A stretch of 64,000 bases of DNA from Hoplostethus atlanticus (GCA_034670405.1 JAXDDX010000060.1:2300001-2364000); one strand, 5' to 3'. Counted from the first letter of the stretch, positions 47,398-62,491 are shown. Program-made: numbers and translations. Notes: generated by a model from the letters alone, not told the origin.

Positions 47398-49128
47398 TCT
47401 GTATATACTATGTGCATATCAAGATATTAAAGTGGTAAAGATATTGTTAATGTGTCACAAATGTTGATTGACATTGCAAGTATTCTGGTTGATTGTACAT
47501 TCACAAGAGTCAGTGAAGATGATTGATAACGCATCCATCATCCCAACTATTTTGAAAGAAATTAAATCAGTTTGTGTTTCCATGTATTCTGTATCAAGTT
47601 AGTTTGGTCTTTTTTTATAGCCCATTCTCTCAGTTTGAATCTATAGGGTATCAGTGGGTAAACCAGTGTGAAATACTCATCATCTGACCATAGATTTGCC
47701 ATGTAACAAAGTATTACAATAGATAAGTAAAGCTGATCCGCATTATAAAGTCCCTCACCTTTCACTATCATCATTTGGTTCATTTCTACATATAAACTGG
47801 GCAGAGCTTTTCCATTTAGGAAAACAGCTTGACTGTCTGACCTTACAGTCAGTGGTCCAGCCCCAGTTCACGCCCTCTGCCTTTTGATGTGGCTGCTCTG
47901 TTTGTTCACCAGCGCCAGTGGTCTGCTCTCTCCCATTGAACAATGTGCCACTGGCTAAATCCCTCACCCTGGCTGGCAGAAGCATTGTTATCATTTTACT
48001 CTAGGAGGTGTGAAACATGCGGTCCCATTCACACCTCACGAGTCGTGGCTGCAGGGTCTGCTCTGCTCAGACCTGAGAATCAGGTGCGACTTAACACCTG
48101 CACTCAAATGTTTCAAATTCAACATGGGTTTTCTCTATCAGACACTCGGCACTCTGTTGGCAGAACGGCCCTGCTGACCAAGCAGGAGCTCCGTCTGCTA
48201 CCTGAAACCATGAATCAAAGACTGATGATGCATAGTCCTACATAGATGTCTAGCTTTAAAATCATACCATGATGCCAACTCACTTCTAGAGTCTGAAGAC
48301 TAACATTAAAAAAACATCAATTAACTGTTTCCTGAGTCTCCACTGAAGTTGAGTGACAAAAGTTCCATTAGTGAGAGAAACTACTGAGATGTAGCGGCAA
48401 CATAAAGAGGTTGGCAGTGGTTACTCATTGATAAGTATCCCAGACTAAATGGCAACACCTTAAGTGAAGATCAAGCTCTTCAATATTTACAGAGGAAACT
48501 GTGACTTTGTATTTGCTTAAACTACAATGAGCCGCCGAAGTATCTGTAGTGAGCTGGACTGCTGTGGTTTTACAACTCATTGTCATGAATACGTTAGAGT
48601 AGAAACTGGAGAGGAAACCAAAACTACACCAAGTTCCTCCTGTCTTGACAACTGTACCAACACCATAAATGGAAGAGAGCTCCATTCACAAATTTGCACC
48701 CTGTGAACCCGCGGCAGCACCCAATCGGCCCTGTGGCATCAAGACTAGCGGATGACTTGTAACTTGTCACAGCAAAGGGCACAGGCAGACACATGCACGC
48801 ACACGTCCTATAGAGGCAAAGCAGAGCACTATTCCACTACGGGGTCTTTGCGCAAGTGCACCGTATTGTACATGAAGCCAAATAATGGATAGACAAAATG
48901 TCGCGTCAAACCGTGGATTTTTCTAATCCACGCAGTCTTTCGAACTCCATGCAGAAATAGCTGACTTTCCTCCCTACATACTTTTTGCATACACTCTGTA
49001 GCCTTGCATTCTGAGTAGAAAGGGGCTTTTTCTAAGATCTATTACTTGACACTGAAACCCTTTTACCTTGTTCTGTCTACTTTCACAAGTCATCAGATAC
49101 ACAGTGGTTTGTAGAGCAATGAAACTTG

Positions 49129-49131
<3 letters not shown>

Positions 49132-49166
<35 letters not shown>
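49132..49166. repeat. (GT)n microsatellite
   Basis: Simple dinucleotide run of about 17 units. Confidence 0.95.
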
Positions 49167-49167
<1 letters not shown>

Positions 49168-50554
49168 ACTCAGGAGTAATTTGAAAGTGAAACAAAATTT
49201 TTTTTTTCTAACAGCAGTCATCAGTATATTTTCAGGGCCACGTAGATCGTATTTCACATACAAAATGACGGGAGGCGCAAAATGAAGAAATGTGTGTGTT
49301 TTATGTGTTTTTATGTGTAGGGCTTAAAGAGTTATCATAGTAACCAGTAGTGAGTCGATGGATCCCAGGGTCTGTCTTACTGTATAGACAAGTACCACCA
49401 CCATAGGCCACTGAGGGTACACAGTGAGTTATAAATAGAACAGGCCCCTTAAGCATCTTCATCAGCTAATCTTCAATTAAAATAACTGCTCAGACCATCA
49501 GTCATTTAATCCCTTTATCTAATGGACGAGGGCCAGCTTGACTAGACTGATGTACATGCATCTGTGTGTGTGTGTATATGCTTCGGTGAGTGAGTGTGAG
49601 TGTGCATGTTTGTGTGTGAATGCATCTTGTTATCTTTACCATCGAGACATATTATACAGCCCCCACTACAGACTCTCTCGCACATAAACATCTATCTCGG
49701 ACAGATCTTAGATATACAATACTTCCCGTAAAGCTTCCCTGAAGTGCATCTCTAAATTAAAAAAGTGTCCGGGCGTGCTGCAGGTGAGCAGCTGACTTTG
49801 GCGTTCCCAGCCCTTGTGTGTGTAAAAAAAAAAAAAATAGTCAGACAGCTGTGGGAGGTCTCTCAGTGCCTGTACTTGGCAGGAATGTGTTCCAAAGTAT
49901 GCCCTCTCCTGAGTCAAACACTAGCACAGGCTGCTACTTGCTCCTGTCCAACTGATCTGCCCGCCCACACGTGGGAAAGCACTTTCCAGGAATCATGCTC
50001 CACCGGTCTCCATGCCCAGCCAGGCACTTTTATTTCATTTAAACCCATCACTTTGTTTGGGTTAGAAAGATTCCTTAAAATAACATTCTGTACAGTAAGG
50101 CACAGTAAAAGGCTATAAAGTTCCAATGTAAATTTAAACAGCGGCCTTTAATCAAAGGCTTGGCTCGGAGTCACAAATAACGATGATACAACCGAAAGTG
50201 ATCTTAATGCTGCCAGCACACCCTATACTGCTGAACAAGCCACAGTATACTGAACTGTCACAGACTGTATAGACTTTAACCACTGCACATTTCCAACACA
50301 CTATATCAAAAGGCTTTCGCTATTCAGCCCACCCCATTCCTGGCACTGAAACAGAGGCTGTGGCACTGCCATGACTGCTGAGGTTTTCAGTTAGGTTGCA
50401 TTTGAACGTGGAACTATGACGGAGTATTGAATGGAATTTATCCCAGAACACTGTCAGTGCTATGTATGGATCTGATGGTTATTAAGCTTTAAAAAAAAAA
50501 GGCTTCCCAGCAGACCCCTGACATTTGTAATGTGGAATCTCTGCATACTGTTAG

Positions 50555-50578
50555 TGCTGCTGCTGCTGCTGCTGCTGC
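50555..50578. repeat. (GCT)8 trinucleotide repeat
   Basis: Eight GCT units in noncoding sequence. Confidence 0.95.
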
Positions 50579-51353
50579 ACTAACTGAATCATACTTGACC
50601 GCAGTGTAAATATTTTTTCCATTCCAAGGTAACTATCTGGATTTTTTTCTTTCTTTCATTTCTACATGTTTTTGTTGTCAAAGTAAGACTCTGACCCACA
50701 TGACACTGGTTGCATGTGTGTTTTTCAGTACCATCATAACTGTCAACTGCCTATAGGGAACTCATTTCACGCTGTCACACAATGAGTGTTACATAAAATA
50801 AGAAGTTATTTTTGGATTGCAAAGAAAACGATAAGATGCTTTTGACGCCTGTGGAAAATGTACAGCAATATAGATATTGAAAAATTCATTTTTGCTTAAT
50901 CTATTTTGTCAAGCATCTTCATTCTGAGTCACGGTTAGGGGAAGTTTGTGTTCCCTGTATGCATATACGCTGGTTGTGAGACGTAGCGCTGTTTCTTGAT
51001 GTGCCATCTAGAAATCATACTCTCTGCCCCGGGGGCCTCCCCGTGTCACCCGAGCTCTCACTTCTGCTAAGCATGCATCCATCGCACCATTAACCTCAAT
51101 GAACTTACTTACTGTGTACTACTGGAGGGGGGGAAAAAATGATCATGTCAGTCATGTCTTACTCAAGGCTTTTCTGTTGAATTATGCCCACACCACCACC
51201 TTGTGCCTTGTTTGATGAAATATAACTAACTAATAATGGATCGTTCTGAGTCACTATTACAGGATAACCAAGCCTCACATTTGAATTTCACCTGCTGCTT
51301 CAGTTGACTCACAAGCCAAACACATATTGAATGTCACGTGATCAGAATTTCCT

Positions 51354-51937
51354 TTAAGGGACTACACCGACTTTTTGGGAGTTTGGCTCATTGGTCAATA
51401 TAGTAATAATAATAATAATGACGAGAAGATCGGCACCAAAATGATCTCTTTGTCTGGTGGATAGCTCTGTCTGGTGCTCATGCTAACGCTTTAGCATTCT
51501 TTAGGCTATGTAATCGTAGGTGATTGGTAGTATCCAAACTATGAAGATAGACCTTTTAGTAATCTAAAGTTGGTACTGGATTTTATTCTATTGCCTGTAG
51601 ATTCATGACTTATTGCAACATAATCTCTATATTCATTATTAGTGAAGTTCATTACAAATCAACAGCACACAAACTGGCCAACTTCTACTTTACCAATCCA
51701 CTAAACAAGCCTGGCAGGTTTAGACTCATTCAGATTAACTAACCGTCCAGCCTTAGTGCCTTAAAGTTCACATTTCCTCACTTTTAGGATAATGCTTGCA
51801 GTAATGGCCAACAATTAGCTTAACATACTGTATGCTAAAGCGTTAGCATGCACACGAAGCAGAGCTACCGGACTGAGACGGTTTTGGTAAGGTGACCAAT
51901 AAAGGCAAACTCACAAAAAGTCGATATAGTCCTTTAA
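51354..51937. mobile_element. piggyBac-like MITE, about 580 bp, with TTAA ends and long inverted repeats
   Basis: TTAA at 51354-51357 and at 51934-51937 frame the element. The left arm reads GGGACTACACCGACTTTTTG, and the complement of the right arm reads AGGACTATATCGACTTTTTG. Pairing continues inward through AGTTTGGC / AGTTTGCC, TTGGTCA and, further in, CATGCTAACGCTTTAGCAT on both arms, so the arms are over 100 bp long. TTAA target duplication is the hallmark of piggyBac transposons. No transposase frame is present, so it is nonautonomous. Confidence 0.75.
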
Positions 51938-54820
51938 TGGCAATTACCGCCGGAGTCGGTAGCAGCTGGTCCAAGGAGATGCCTGCTGTCTGCGTTGAGC
52001 AGGAGGAAAGTTGTCAGAGGGTCTTTCCACGCTAACAGCAGGGGGCCAACAAGTGAATTACCCTCGCGTTTACACAGATGCTGACATTTAGACGGGGCCA
52101 TGAGAAAGGGAAAAGACAGAGGGATCAAATTGCAAACAGCTACTCTAGGTTTAGTACACCTGAAATTCTCTGTGGTTATAGTAGAACGTGTTGTTAGGGG
52201 AGCACAGGACATCTCACTAGTTTGTTTGCCTGCTGGGTTTGTGTTAGTGGGTGACACTGTTGCCTTTGCCACCCCCCCCCCCCCTCCCTCCCAGGGGTCT
52301 CCCCTTGTGAAAGGATCAGTTGGTAAGGCTGTGTGAATGTTGGTTAAGCAAACTAACATCCCTCTTGGCTGCTTTCTGACACCTTCTGATCTTGAACCTG
52401 TGGAAAAGGGAGACTGCCATTCACTTTTTTCACAGTTTAAGAATCAGACAAATAGAGCTTGTTGAACCTTTATGAAAAGCATACTACCAGTGCATTCAAC
52501 ATTCAAATGACACAATAGAAGATTGCATCAGAAACCATTCAGAAGAAAATCAACCTACTTGTTCGGGGTCCATTGTGGTAAACCATACTCTGCACCTTTT
52601 AACGTCTGCACTTTCATTGTAGGACATGTGTGTGCTGCGACTTCATCAGAGCCCTGCTGACATTTCTAGGAACGATGCTCGTTCGAAGAATTCGGAGCGA
52701 CCTGTTCCTAAAATAAAACACGGTTTCCTCTTTGCGTCAGTTGAGGTGCGTTCAGTTTTAAACACTGCCATTTGTACTTCTAGGTACTGTAGCGGTACAG
52801 ACCAATTAACACACAGACATAATGAGCCAGAGGTGTCTGTAGAGGAGTATCGCTGAGGAAATAAGGTCAGAAATGTGCATGAAATATGCATCAACTAAAC
52901 ATACAGTCCAATTTGTTGAAGAATAATTCAGAGCCATGTACTGATATTAGGCTGCAGCAGACTCCCTTGTGGATGGGGTGCTCTGGAGGGTGTCAGCATT
53001 TTGGGATGTTAATTGGGAAAAGTTGGTATAGGAGATCCCCCTCCCCCACCCCCTCCTCCCTTCTTACCCTCCTCACCTCCTGTTCGCCGCTTCAGTTCGA
53101 GCATCGGTTATTAGAATTGCAAATTGCAAGCGGACCGGCTTCTGAATCAGAATTATTAATGGCCGAGCCGTTTGAAGTTTATTTGGGGAGGTTTCTAACT
53201 TCACAGATGAACATGGGAACTATTTAGCTTCGTGAGCCTCGTTTCTACGTTGGGGCAGCTTGGAAGACACATTTCTCAACTTCAAAAAATATACAAATGC
53301 TCATGGTGTTAAGATCTGATACATTTTCAGATGAATTGTGGGAGAAGCTCAATATAAAAATCTCTTTTTCTAGGGCATGAGGGTGTGTGGACTCTGTAGG
53401 TGACACATGCAGTGACTTATCTCTGGCAAACTTCTCGTCGTAAAGTAGGCTTTCGTGATTCATCCAACTAAGTTCATGCAATAATCTGTTGACTTTTCTG
53501 AACATGCATTTCTGATGTGGAGAATGTTAGTAACCACCCAGAGAACCACCCAGATTTAAAGGAACTGTTCATTCAACATGAGATCACAGGGCTTCCTGAT
53601 TTAATAATACCTACAGTCACTCCAATAAATCCATCAATTTTAATGGGCCATTTATTAAATAAGGCATTCTCTTGACTTCTGGAGTCTGAGACATTGTGGA
53701 GCCAACAAGTATACAGAAAGCCAGCTCCACTTTCCACCCACTATGTGGGTTGGGATCTGATGGGCAGAGACCTTGTGACGTTAGCACTAGAACAGCTCCG
53801 GTCTCAAACCCTCTCTCATGGAGAAACCACAATTGGATCAAGGCTTATAATTTGCAGTGCAGTGGCGTGAGGCATCTCCCATCTAATATAGTGCCTGTTG
53901 TTCGGGATGAGTATAGTTCTGGAGAAGCAGCGTAGAATCATGTGCATCCACAAATGACAGTTCAACCCCATAAAAGAGCCACACACTCGACAAAGTTCAC
54001 AGAGTACACTTCCCATCAGAAAAGAGAAAATGAGTTCACTGTTTCTTTCAATCTAATGCGTTACTAGCAAGTGATAAGACAGCAACATCAGATGCAGGTC
54101 TAATAAAGGTCAACGAGGAGGGAACATTTGATGATTCAACACAGAATGCAGAGAAAATTACTTCCTCCGGAAAAGATGACTGTGGGGAATAACGCCCTTG
54201 ACCTCACGAGGAAGCTTTCATTAAAGAAAGTGAATAAATCAATTATTGTCTGTGCGTAGTCAGAGGCGCAAGACCAAAATGTCTATTTTATTAGTCACCG
54301 CGTTCATAAATAGGCTGATTAGAATGAGTGCGGGGTGTGAGGATCATGTGCTGCAGTGTGACAGACAGTGAATGCTGGACTCCATGACCGTGAATGGCCG
54401 GTTGTGTTAGCTCAATGAGGAGGAGACTCGGGGATGCTGTGTACATGAAGGGCCCTCTGTGTCTCTGCCGTGCACACAAGTATGCATCTCATTACTAACG
54501 TTGGACTGAAATAACTCCACGGCTCAGGGCTTTTGGGCCTGAGGCCACCTCAGCTGAGCCCTGACCCACGCCATCCACAAACTTGACCCTCCAACGTCAT
54601 ACTGTACTCTCCCTGCGATGAACATGTACAGTACAGAGTGCACAGACACACACAGCCTCTCCTCAGACAGAGTCAAAGAAATTGGGCAAAGTACACGCCT
54701 GTGGAAAACCTGCAGTTGTCAGCAACATGCATCCAGCAGCGTATGACCATTGTGTGAGACTTAATCAGAGTGATTGTAGGGCTCTAAGTCTTATCAGCTA
54801 AGATCATGATAAGCGAATGA

Positions 54821-54822
<2 letters not shown>

Positions 54823-54856
<34 letters not shown>

Positions 54857-54885
54857 TACACACATACATACACACATAGGCGCCG
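54823..54885. repeat. (CA)n/(CATA)n microsatellite
   Basis: CA units pass into ACATACATAC-type tetranucleotides. The sequence just after it (GGCGCCGATTTATGTTTTTG, CCAGTGGGTGCTC) resembles the border of a dispersed fish repeat, but the class is uncertain. Confidence 0.85.
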
Positions 54886-56543
54886 ATTTATGTTTTTGCC
54901 AGTGGGTGCTCAAATTAAGTGAATACCACCAAGGTGAAGATTGTCACAAAATCACTTTTATTGCGCTTGCTTTAGTAATTACCGTGGTGCAGGCTACTGT
55001 CATCTGTCGGACGTAGACACACACCGAAACGAAATGCAACACTGCTCTGCTACAAATTCATCACTGGTGGTGGATCCTCACTTTGACTGTCCCAGTGATT
55101 AGGAGTACCCTTTTTTGCATTCTACCCCTCACTTTTTTTTTTTTCAAATATTCACGCATGAATCTGCCCACATGAGACAGTGTAGGTGTGGGAGCCTACG
55201 ATTGGGGGATTTTTTTTCTGCTGTGTTCTGGGTGAGAAAAATGGAGCAGCCTTTGATCAGAAAACAACTGAGCACACAGCCTGAGGCCGTAGAAAACGCC
55301 TGTGATTATTACTCTGTTACTGTGACGTATAATATGATTTCAAATAAAACAAATCTTATCTGGTACAAAAAAAATGACATAAAATTGCTCCAAAAAATCA
55401 GATCACGGGCTGCAAAAAAATGCCCTCTAAAAATAAGGTTAATTTCTCACCTGACACACATGCTTATGCACAACACGCCCACACTTCCGGTTCCTTGAAA
55501 CATCCTGCCAGGGCCTTTACATTTCATTGCCTGAGTCATAAATCTGGTCCAGACCCCCATCAGGAAGCTGGTTGAGCCTCTTACTAGAGAGGTTGCCCCC
55601 ACTACACCATTACCCAGTGAACCCTCTTACCTCCCATTCCAACCCTGTGACAGAGACCCACAGCTGCTGCATGGTTGTCTCCATCCCTCACTGTCAAAAC
55701 ATGGCACCCACCCAAAGTCCTGTTCAGTAGTAGCTGCTTACTACCTGGGACAGCTGCCAAGGCCTCTGCAAAGAGATACTGTATGTACAATAGTTGTAGC
55801 TTTGGCACTAATCCCCACTGAGCTATAGTGTGTGTGCATGTGTGTGTGTGTGTGTGTGCAAGCATATGCAACACCTGAGTTTGAACTCATTCTGATTAAT
55901 CAACCACTGCTGTCTTGCTGATTTGCTCATTAACTAATGATGTTTGAATGACTGCTCTTAACTGCCATCAGCAGGTGGACCGAGCAATCCAGAGGCATCT
56001 CAGTGCAAAGATCACTAATAAACACTCCCTATCTAGAGAGTTTATCTTCAGGTCTGCTCTGACAGTTATGTGGGGGGGGGCACCCGGTCAGGTTATTCAA
56101 AGTGTCCAAGGGAGAGACAACTTCATGAGAATCGCTGCCGAATTTCTGAAACCAATCCCCCAGAGGCCTCAAATACTGCAGGTGTTGAGAGCTCATCTGG
56201 AGAACAGTTGTCACCTCAGGTTAAGGCCTGGCTGCTCTTGCAAAATACAAAGTACAGTTCCAAGTATTGCAAAACAGCAACGTTTAGATAACTGTAGAAA
56301 CTATGTCAACCCTGAGAATTTCATTTATTCCCACCAGGTTTTGCAAGAGTGCCAGTGATTGTGTGTGTCTGTCCTCTCCGTGTATTGATCCCATTATTTT
56401 CCTTTATAGAAGAATTGTTTTAGTGCTATTGTCTCCAGAAGGGCGTACTGTATGTGCCAGTGTGTGTGTGTGTTTGTTTATATATGCAATCTTGTAAACC
56501 ACGTGTCAAAACTTACTCTTGTGTGTATGTGTGTGCAAATGTG

Positions 56544-56574
<31 letters not shown>
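56544..56574. repeat. (GT)n microsatellite
   Basis: Simple dinucleotide run in noncoding sequence. Confidence 0.9.
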
Positions 56575-56578
<4 letters not shown>

Positions 56579-58314
56579 AACGGGGGGTTCGGGGTGGGGC
56601 AGAAGAGGGATGACCTGCGGCTTCACGTGTAAGTGCTCCATGTGACGTACCTGTTATTGACACTGAGCATTCATGGGCTCCTGCGGGACCCTTGAACTTG
56701 AGAAGCCGTCCCTGGGAGCAGCGCTGGAGGGCTGGGGAGTTCAGCACAGTTAATGTTCAACCCTTTGATCTCTGCCGAGAACTCGCATTCCCCGAATTCC
56801 TCACCAACATTTCCAGGGGTAGAGACTATGAATGGCTCTACAGAAGACAGTTAGCAACTCTCCCATGCTCTCTCTTTTTTTTTCTCTCGCTTTGGAAAAG
56901 CACGGCAGAAATGAAACAGAGCTTGGGGTTGTTCGACTTTAGGGGCTCTCTGGCAGGAACCTTTTCAGTTTCAGTTTGAACTTCAGACATCATTGTCCCA
57001 TGACTTGTGACATTTACTCTAAATGTACTTTTGATAGGAGCCTTTGATCTTGGTGACTGTGACAAAAGCAAACAAGTGGACTTGAAACTTCTGTGTTTGG
57101 GTGAACCTCCACGTTTGTATGCGTCATGATCTCTGGCCAAATAAGATGAGCTCATGGGGATGTGATGTTTTCAGAGGTTCACCTGTCCTCACCCTTAAAA
57201 CCGTGTATCCATGCCAGATCTGGTTGGAGTGACCCAGTGGCAGGAACCCTGAGTATTGAGCAATGGGTCAAGCCTGGGGGAGAATGATTCAGGACTGTGT
57301 TATCGACAATGAACTGAAACTCTTATCCTACCCTGAAACTCTTATCCTTGACCTATGTAAGCATGCAACCTCCACGTTTGGACATTTACTGCATTTCAGC
57401 CTTAGATACAAAATGAACAAACTTTTTAAAATTACAATAAAGTGATCACACCTGGGGGAAATATGTTGTGTGTGATAAAACTCAGCAGATGTCACCAATT
57501 TATGACGCCCAGCACAGTGATCTCTCTGAGTACCGCAGTAAAATGCTGATTGATTGCATTAGATGTTTTATATTGTTGGAGTGGTGGGCTTAGGAGGTTT
57601 TAGTGTGAGGGTTATTAACTAATGGAGGAGATAATCCCAGGTAAGAGTCACACGCTGGGACCCAATGTACAAGGAACAGCCTTCACTTAACCTCAGCCAA
57701 AATGCTGAGATCGCAAACCCTGGCCCCATTTGTCGCCGGGCAGACTTCATTCTTAAGTGCCATCTGTGCCTAAGAGGCCTTTATTGGACAAGGAGCTACA
57801 GCTGGGTCTGTGTGCAGCCTTGGACGGTAGTTCACAGATCAAGGTGAGCCAATGAGAATGACTTTGATGGACCTTGTTGGCTTTGGCATTGACAGTAGCA
57901 GTGAGCCACACTATAGGCTGATTGGTAATCAGTAAGGAAAGCTGATGTTGGCTTCGGTGGTCTTCTGGTGAGGGATCAGACTGTAGGGAATGAATGAATG
58001 AAGCACATAATCATTATGACGGCAACGCTTTACAAACAGGAGCATCTCCATGTCAATCTGGTCAAAGAACAAATGGCCTGTGGCACCTTTGCTCACACCA
58101 TCTTGCCTTTTGTTTCCTGTCGGCAATGTTCTGACACTCACAACAGTCAGAGAATGAGATCAGCATCTGAGCGTGTGCAGAAGCTCCTGACATCACCAGC
58201 CCAGGGGAGTGCAGAGAGAAAATGGTTTGAACCTCACCACCATCGCCAATCACCAAACGGCCAGATCGTGATGGACTGCACCATTGTGTCTGAGCGGAGA
58301 GGGGAGGTGTGTGT

Positions 58315-58341
58315 GGGGGGGGGGGGGGGGGGGGGGGGGGG
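58315..58341. repeat. Run of 27 G residues
   Basis: An uninterrupted G homopolymer in noncoding sequence. It can form a G-quadruplex, and its exact length may be an assembly artefact. Confidence 0.9.
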
Positions 58342-61300
58342 TGGTGTCACCATGAGGTAAACCCTCTCTGGCTTGACAGTGACATCAGAGGATCTGTGAT
58401 ATAATCCTCTTACTGTACGCTGTATGCCGTAATGGGTGAGGTGAGCTTCAGTTACACCTCTCCCAGCTGCCCTGCAGAGCCACAGTGGAGGGACTTGAGG
58501 CAAAGATGACAGGCAGTTTGTAACCCAGCTCCAAATTTACTCATCACAGCCACTTTGTTCTCTGTTTTATGTCTTTATTGAATGGATTGTAGCAGCTGGG
58601 AAGTTTATGATCCTCTTTACCGGTGCAGCGGCCATAGCCGTGCTGATGATGACTTATGCCCGGTGCCATGCTCGTCCTCTCCATCCATCTCTTTGCGTTT
58701 TAAAGCTCCTTGGAAAACAATGTGTGGGACCCCCGTGTTCAGATGCTGTTCCAGGAAAACGCTTTGCTGTGGGAATACGAGTCTTTTCCTTGTGACTTGT
58801 GCAATGGAATGATGTTTTATGAGCGCATGTACAGTTTTACACTTGCCTCCTTAAGCTGAGATAAGTGCTGCCTGTGTTATTAACCTTTATGATTCAGGTG
58901 TGCACAAGGCTCGTCCTGCCTCTGGCCCTGTCGTCTAAATCCACATTGTGTATGAAGACACACTGTGGGAGGAGCAGTGTTTGGAGTCCAGCAGCCCTTT
59001 AACACACTTACACAGGATTAGAAGCAAAGCGCCTGGGGAATGGATGACATATCACACTCTGGCGGAGCTCAATATTTCTAGGGAGCTGCAACATTTTCAA
59101 AACCCATAGCCATTGCATTCACACCCCCACTGGCTTCCGTGCAATCTTGTTTCGGAGAAACCTGGCGGTGGTGGGGGGGGTTTGGGGGTTGTCCACACTG
59201 GATTCTGCCTATTTGGGGACTTTCAGTGCTGCTGTTGCAGCTGCTGAATTTCTCACAGTAGCAATTTCAAGGACGCCAAAGTGAATTACACATAGGAGTA
59301 GGGTCCGCATTAGGTAAAATCTCTCTGCCTAATCCACACAATCCCGTCCTCCTCAGCTAATTCCATACCAGCAATTCAAAAAGTGCTACAGCAAATGCCC
59401 ACATACACACTCGTGCTTCCACGAAGACACATTGCCACATACACACACATGCTTACGCATTCCCTTATCCTCTCACAAGCACACACACACTCATATCCTC
59501 TCTCTCTCTCTCTCACAAACATTTTTGTGAGCATCTCTGATATGCATGAGCAATAATTAAGAGGCTTGGGGATTAAAGGCACTATGCTTGCCTGAAGAGG
59601 CGCGCAGTGGGAGGTGTCACCTAAACACCAAGTGCCGATTAGATAATTGAGCAACGAAGAACAACACATTTTCTTGACGTTAAAGGATATCATAGGAGCT
59701 GTTAAAGGCAGGAAAACACAGGACAAAAGAGAAGCAGCTATCAGAGGCCTGTGCCGGTTGGTGTGTGACGTCTGCGTGGAGATTGATACCAGAGTAGGAG
59801 GAGTGTGTGTGAACCGGCAGCCTGTCTGCGTTTGCTCCATCCTTCACCCTGCTCTTATCCCACAAGGCCTCAGTGCCTTTCTCTTCCTCTAGTGTGTCTT
59901 ATCAGGGGACAGCTCGTCAGGGACACACGTGCCATCGTTCTGACACTGACCGCGGGTCATTGAAATGCAAACAGAGAACACACTAAACCAAATGGGGTCG
60001 AAGAGCAGCAAATATTTGGCCAAGACCTTTTTTCACTGATGGAGCCAGCCTGTTTATGGTCGATGAAACAAGGTCAGAGCAGATGGCCGTTCAGAGCACG
60101 CCGCTTTCATTTTAACCGTCCTCAAGTCGAATCAACCCAATATCGCTACTCGTAGTAGCAGGAGAGGATGTGCTTCGGCCTGACCATCCTGTATTCTTGA
60201 ACATTCTTGAACACGATGAAGCCAGTTTAACATCTGGAATATAATAATTAACTCTAAAACCAATTCAGTGTAAAATGAATAGTTACACAGTTACTTGATA
60301 CGATGCAGGGGGGAGTGGAAACCGTTCGGGACGTAAGCCCACCCTCAAGAGAACGAGCTGTTCTATGAAATGTCATCAAACTGTCACACGGTCAGAGTCC
60401 AGCTACAGGAGAGTAGCTCCCTCTATCTACCAAAACCAAAAGAGAAAGAGACTGCATGAACGTCTCTGTGAGCTCTCTGACTGATGCTGAGCCAGACCTA
60501 ATGGTTTTGGAGGAGGGATACTTTATATATTAGTCACTCTATGAACAGTCATATATCGTGTGTTGTTGGTGATACCGGAAACCTCAAACCTCCTCCTCCT
60601 AACAAGTGATTGAATCATATATTGAAATCATTTTTTTTTTTCTTAAAACAAGCCAATGGAGTGAAATCACTTTTCCCGTGTTTGAAGAATTTTCAACAAA
60701 CACGTGGCAGTATCTTGAAATGTTTTATTTTAGAATAGAATAGAATAGAAAAAACGTTATTATCCATTTCTGGAAAGTTGTCTTTGAGTGTCTTTTCCGT
60801 GGTTACATGAAAAACAATCATCATCATCATGAACACAAACAGACAACACAGAACACTTTGAGATAATGCCACTTGATTCTTGACATTTCTTGAAATAAGC
60901 TGTATTGAAATTGTATTGAAACAGGGGGAGTGATCACACTGACTGGCACCCACCTCCCATTGGCAGATATGTTCACTATTCAAAATAGACTCAATACAAG
61001 ATCAAATGACTTGTTAAAACTGTTTGTTTTTGTAGTGTAGAGACTGAAGGTAGCTTGTTTGTTAGCTGCTCCAGGGAAATGCAGTGATACGATATAAGGT
61101 GTTGCTGAAAAGATGAAAAGGTACATACAGCTCTACACAGCTTTGGTTGTTGTTGTTTTTTAAGGAATCTGTTACATCAGTCAAATGGTTGATGATCCTG
61201 CTAAACTCCACTGTGATTCCCGAGGGTCAGTATCTCAGAGCCAATTAGAGCTGAGCTAAATTGTTTTTTTTTTCTGATATGGAAAATGATAATGAAGTTA

Positions 61301-61594
61301 ACCTGCTGTAACGTACAGTAGTCTTCGTCATACCGTCCCGCCTGGAGAGGTCTGTTGTGATCTGACTGTCTCGCTCCATGGGAAATGATGCTTTTGACAT
61401 TTATAGCTGCAGCACATCCATCCCTGACGCACTTGTTGTTTGCCCTTTGTTTTATTGAGCATGATGAGTCACTCTTTCCCCTCTACTGTCCAGTACAGCC
61501 AACTCTGTTACCACGGCGATATATCCTCCAGACAGTAGCCACAACAGGATTGATCAAATGGTCGATGTGATGTGACGACGGCAGCACGGACTGA

Positions 61595-61655
61595 CTTTCA
61601 TTTTAGCCGTTTAGCTGACGCACCTAACCAGAGTGACTTGCAATGACGGAGCAGG
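61595..61655 (+). repeat. Decayed dispersed fish repeat
   Basis: TTTTAGCCGTTTAGCTGACG followed by AGAGTGACTTGCAATGAC resembles the same widespread 'TTTAGCTGACGC...GTGACTTACA' repeat as the copy at 34.2 kb, with a deletion in the middle. Confidence 0.5.
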
Positions 61656-62491
61656 TTGGGGGCCATTAGGATGCTTTTGCAAGGGACATGGCTGCTGATG
61701 GACACACACTGCAAGGACACACCCCTACTCTGGACAACTCGTTCACAGTCAGCTTATTCTGTCTGCCACCATCATCTACAGAAGCACCTTTACACAGATC
61801 GTTTTTCTCTGCCTCAGGTGCTCTGGCGTGGCTCAGCGGGGCATGCGGGTGCTACGTTACTGGTACAAAGCCCCAACAATGTCATTGTGATCTCTGCTTT
61901 ATTATAACCTCTAATTGGAGTGAAGCATCCTGAAAGACTTTCTCCGTTAATGCACTGACATCTCAGTGCGAACAGCGGCATTGGTGTTGCTGTGAGATGT
62001 GTGTTTTTTGAATTTCTTCTTAATATCCTCCAAACAAAGCAAGGTTATCCACCCGTTGTGGAATTGTTTTACTTTTGGAAGAAATCAAACAAGCTAAAAG
62101 GCGAAACCGTTTATACCGTCCAACACAAAGCAGGCTGTTTTTTTTTATTCCTTTGGCTGAATCACAGCGGTCTGAACTGACAAAGAGAATTTGGCCTTTT
62201 GTTTGGCTATCATCTGTAGCTTTAATGAGGATACCACACACGGGCAGTATTTTAACAGGCTGTGTTAAGGCCTAATGAAGGGAGCGTTGGGTCAGACTGA
62301 ATGGTAATGAGGCTAGCTGCTTAGGGACTCTGCCTTCGATCGCCCATTAATCAGCACATTCCTCTCCCTCACACTCACACACTCTCTCTTTCTCCCAACC
62401 TCTTACGCTCTCTCTCTCTCTCATTTTCTCTCCTCTGTAATTACACAGCAAAATTCTCCCTACAGGCAGCTGACTGTGGATGCTCACAATA

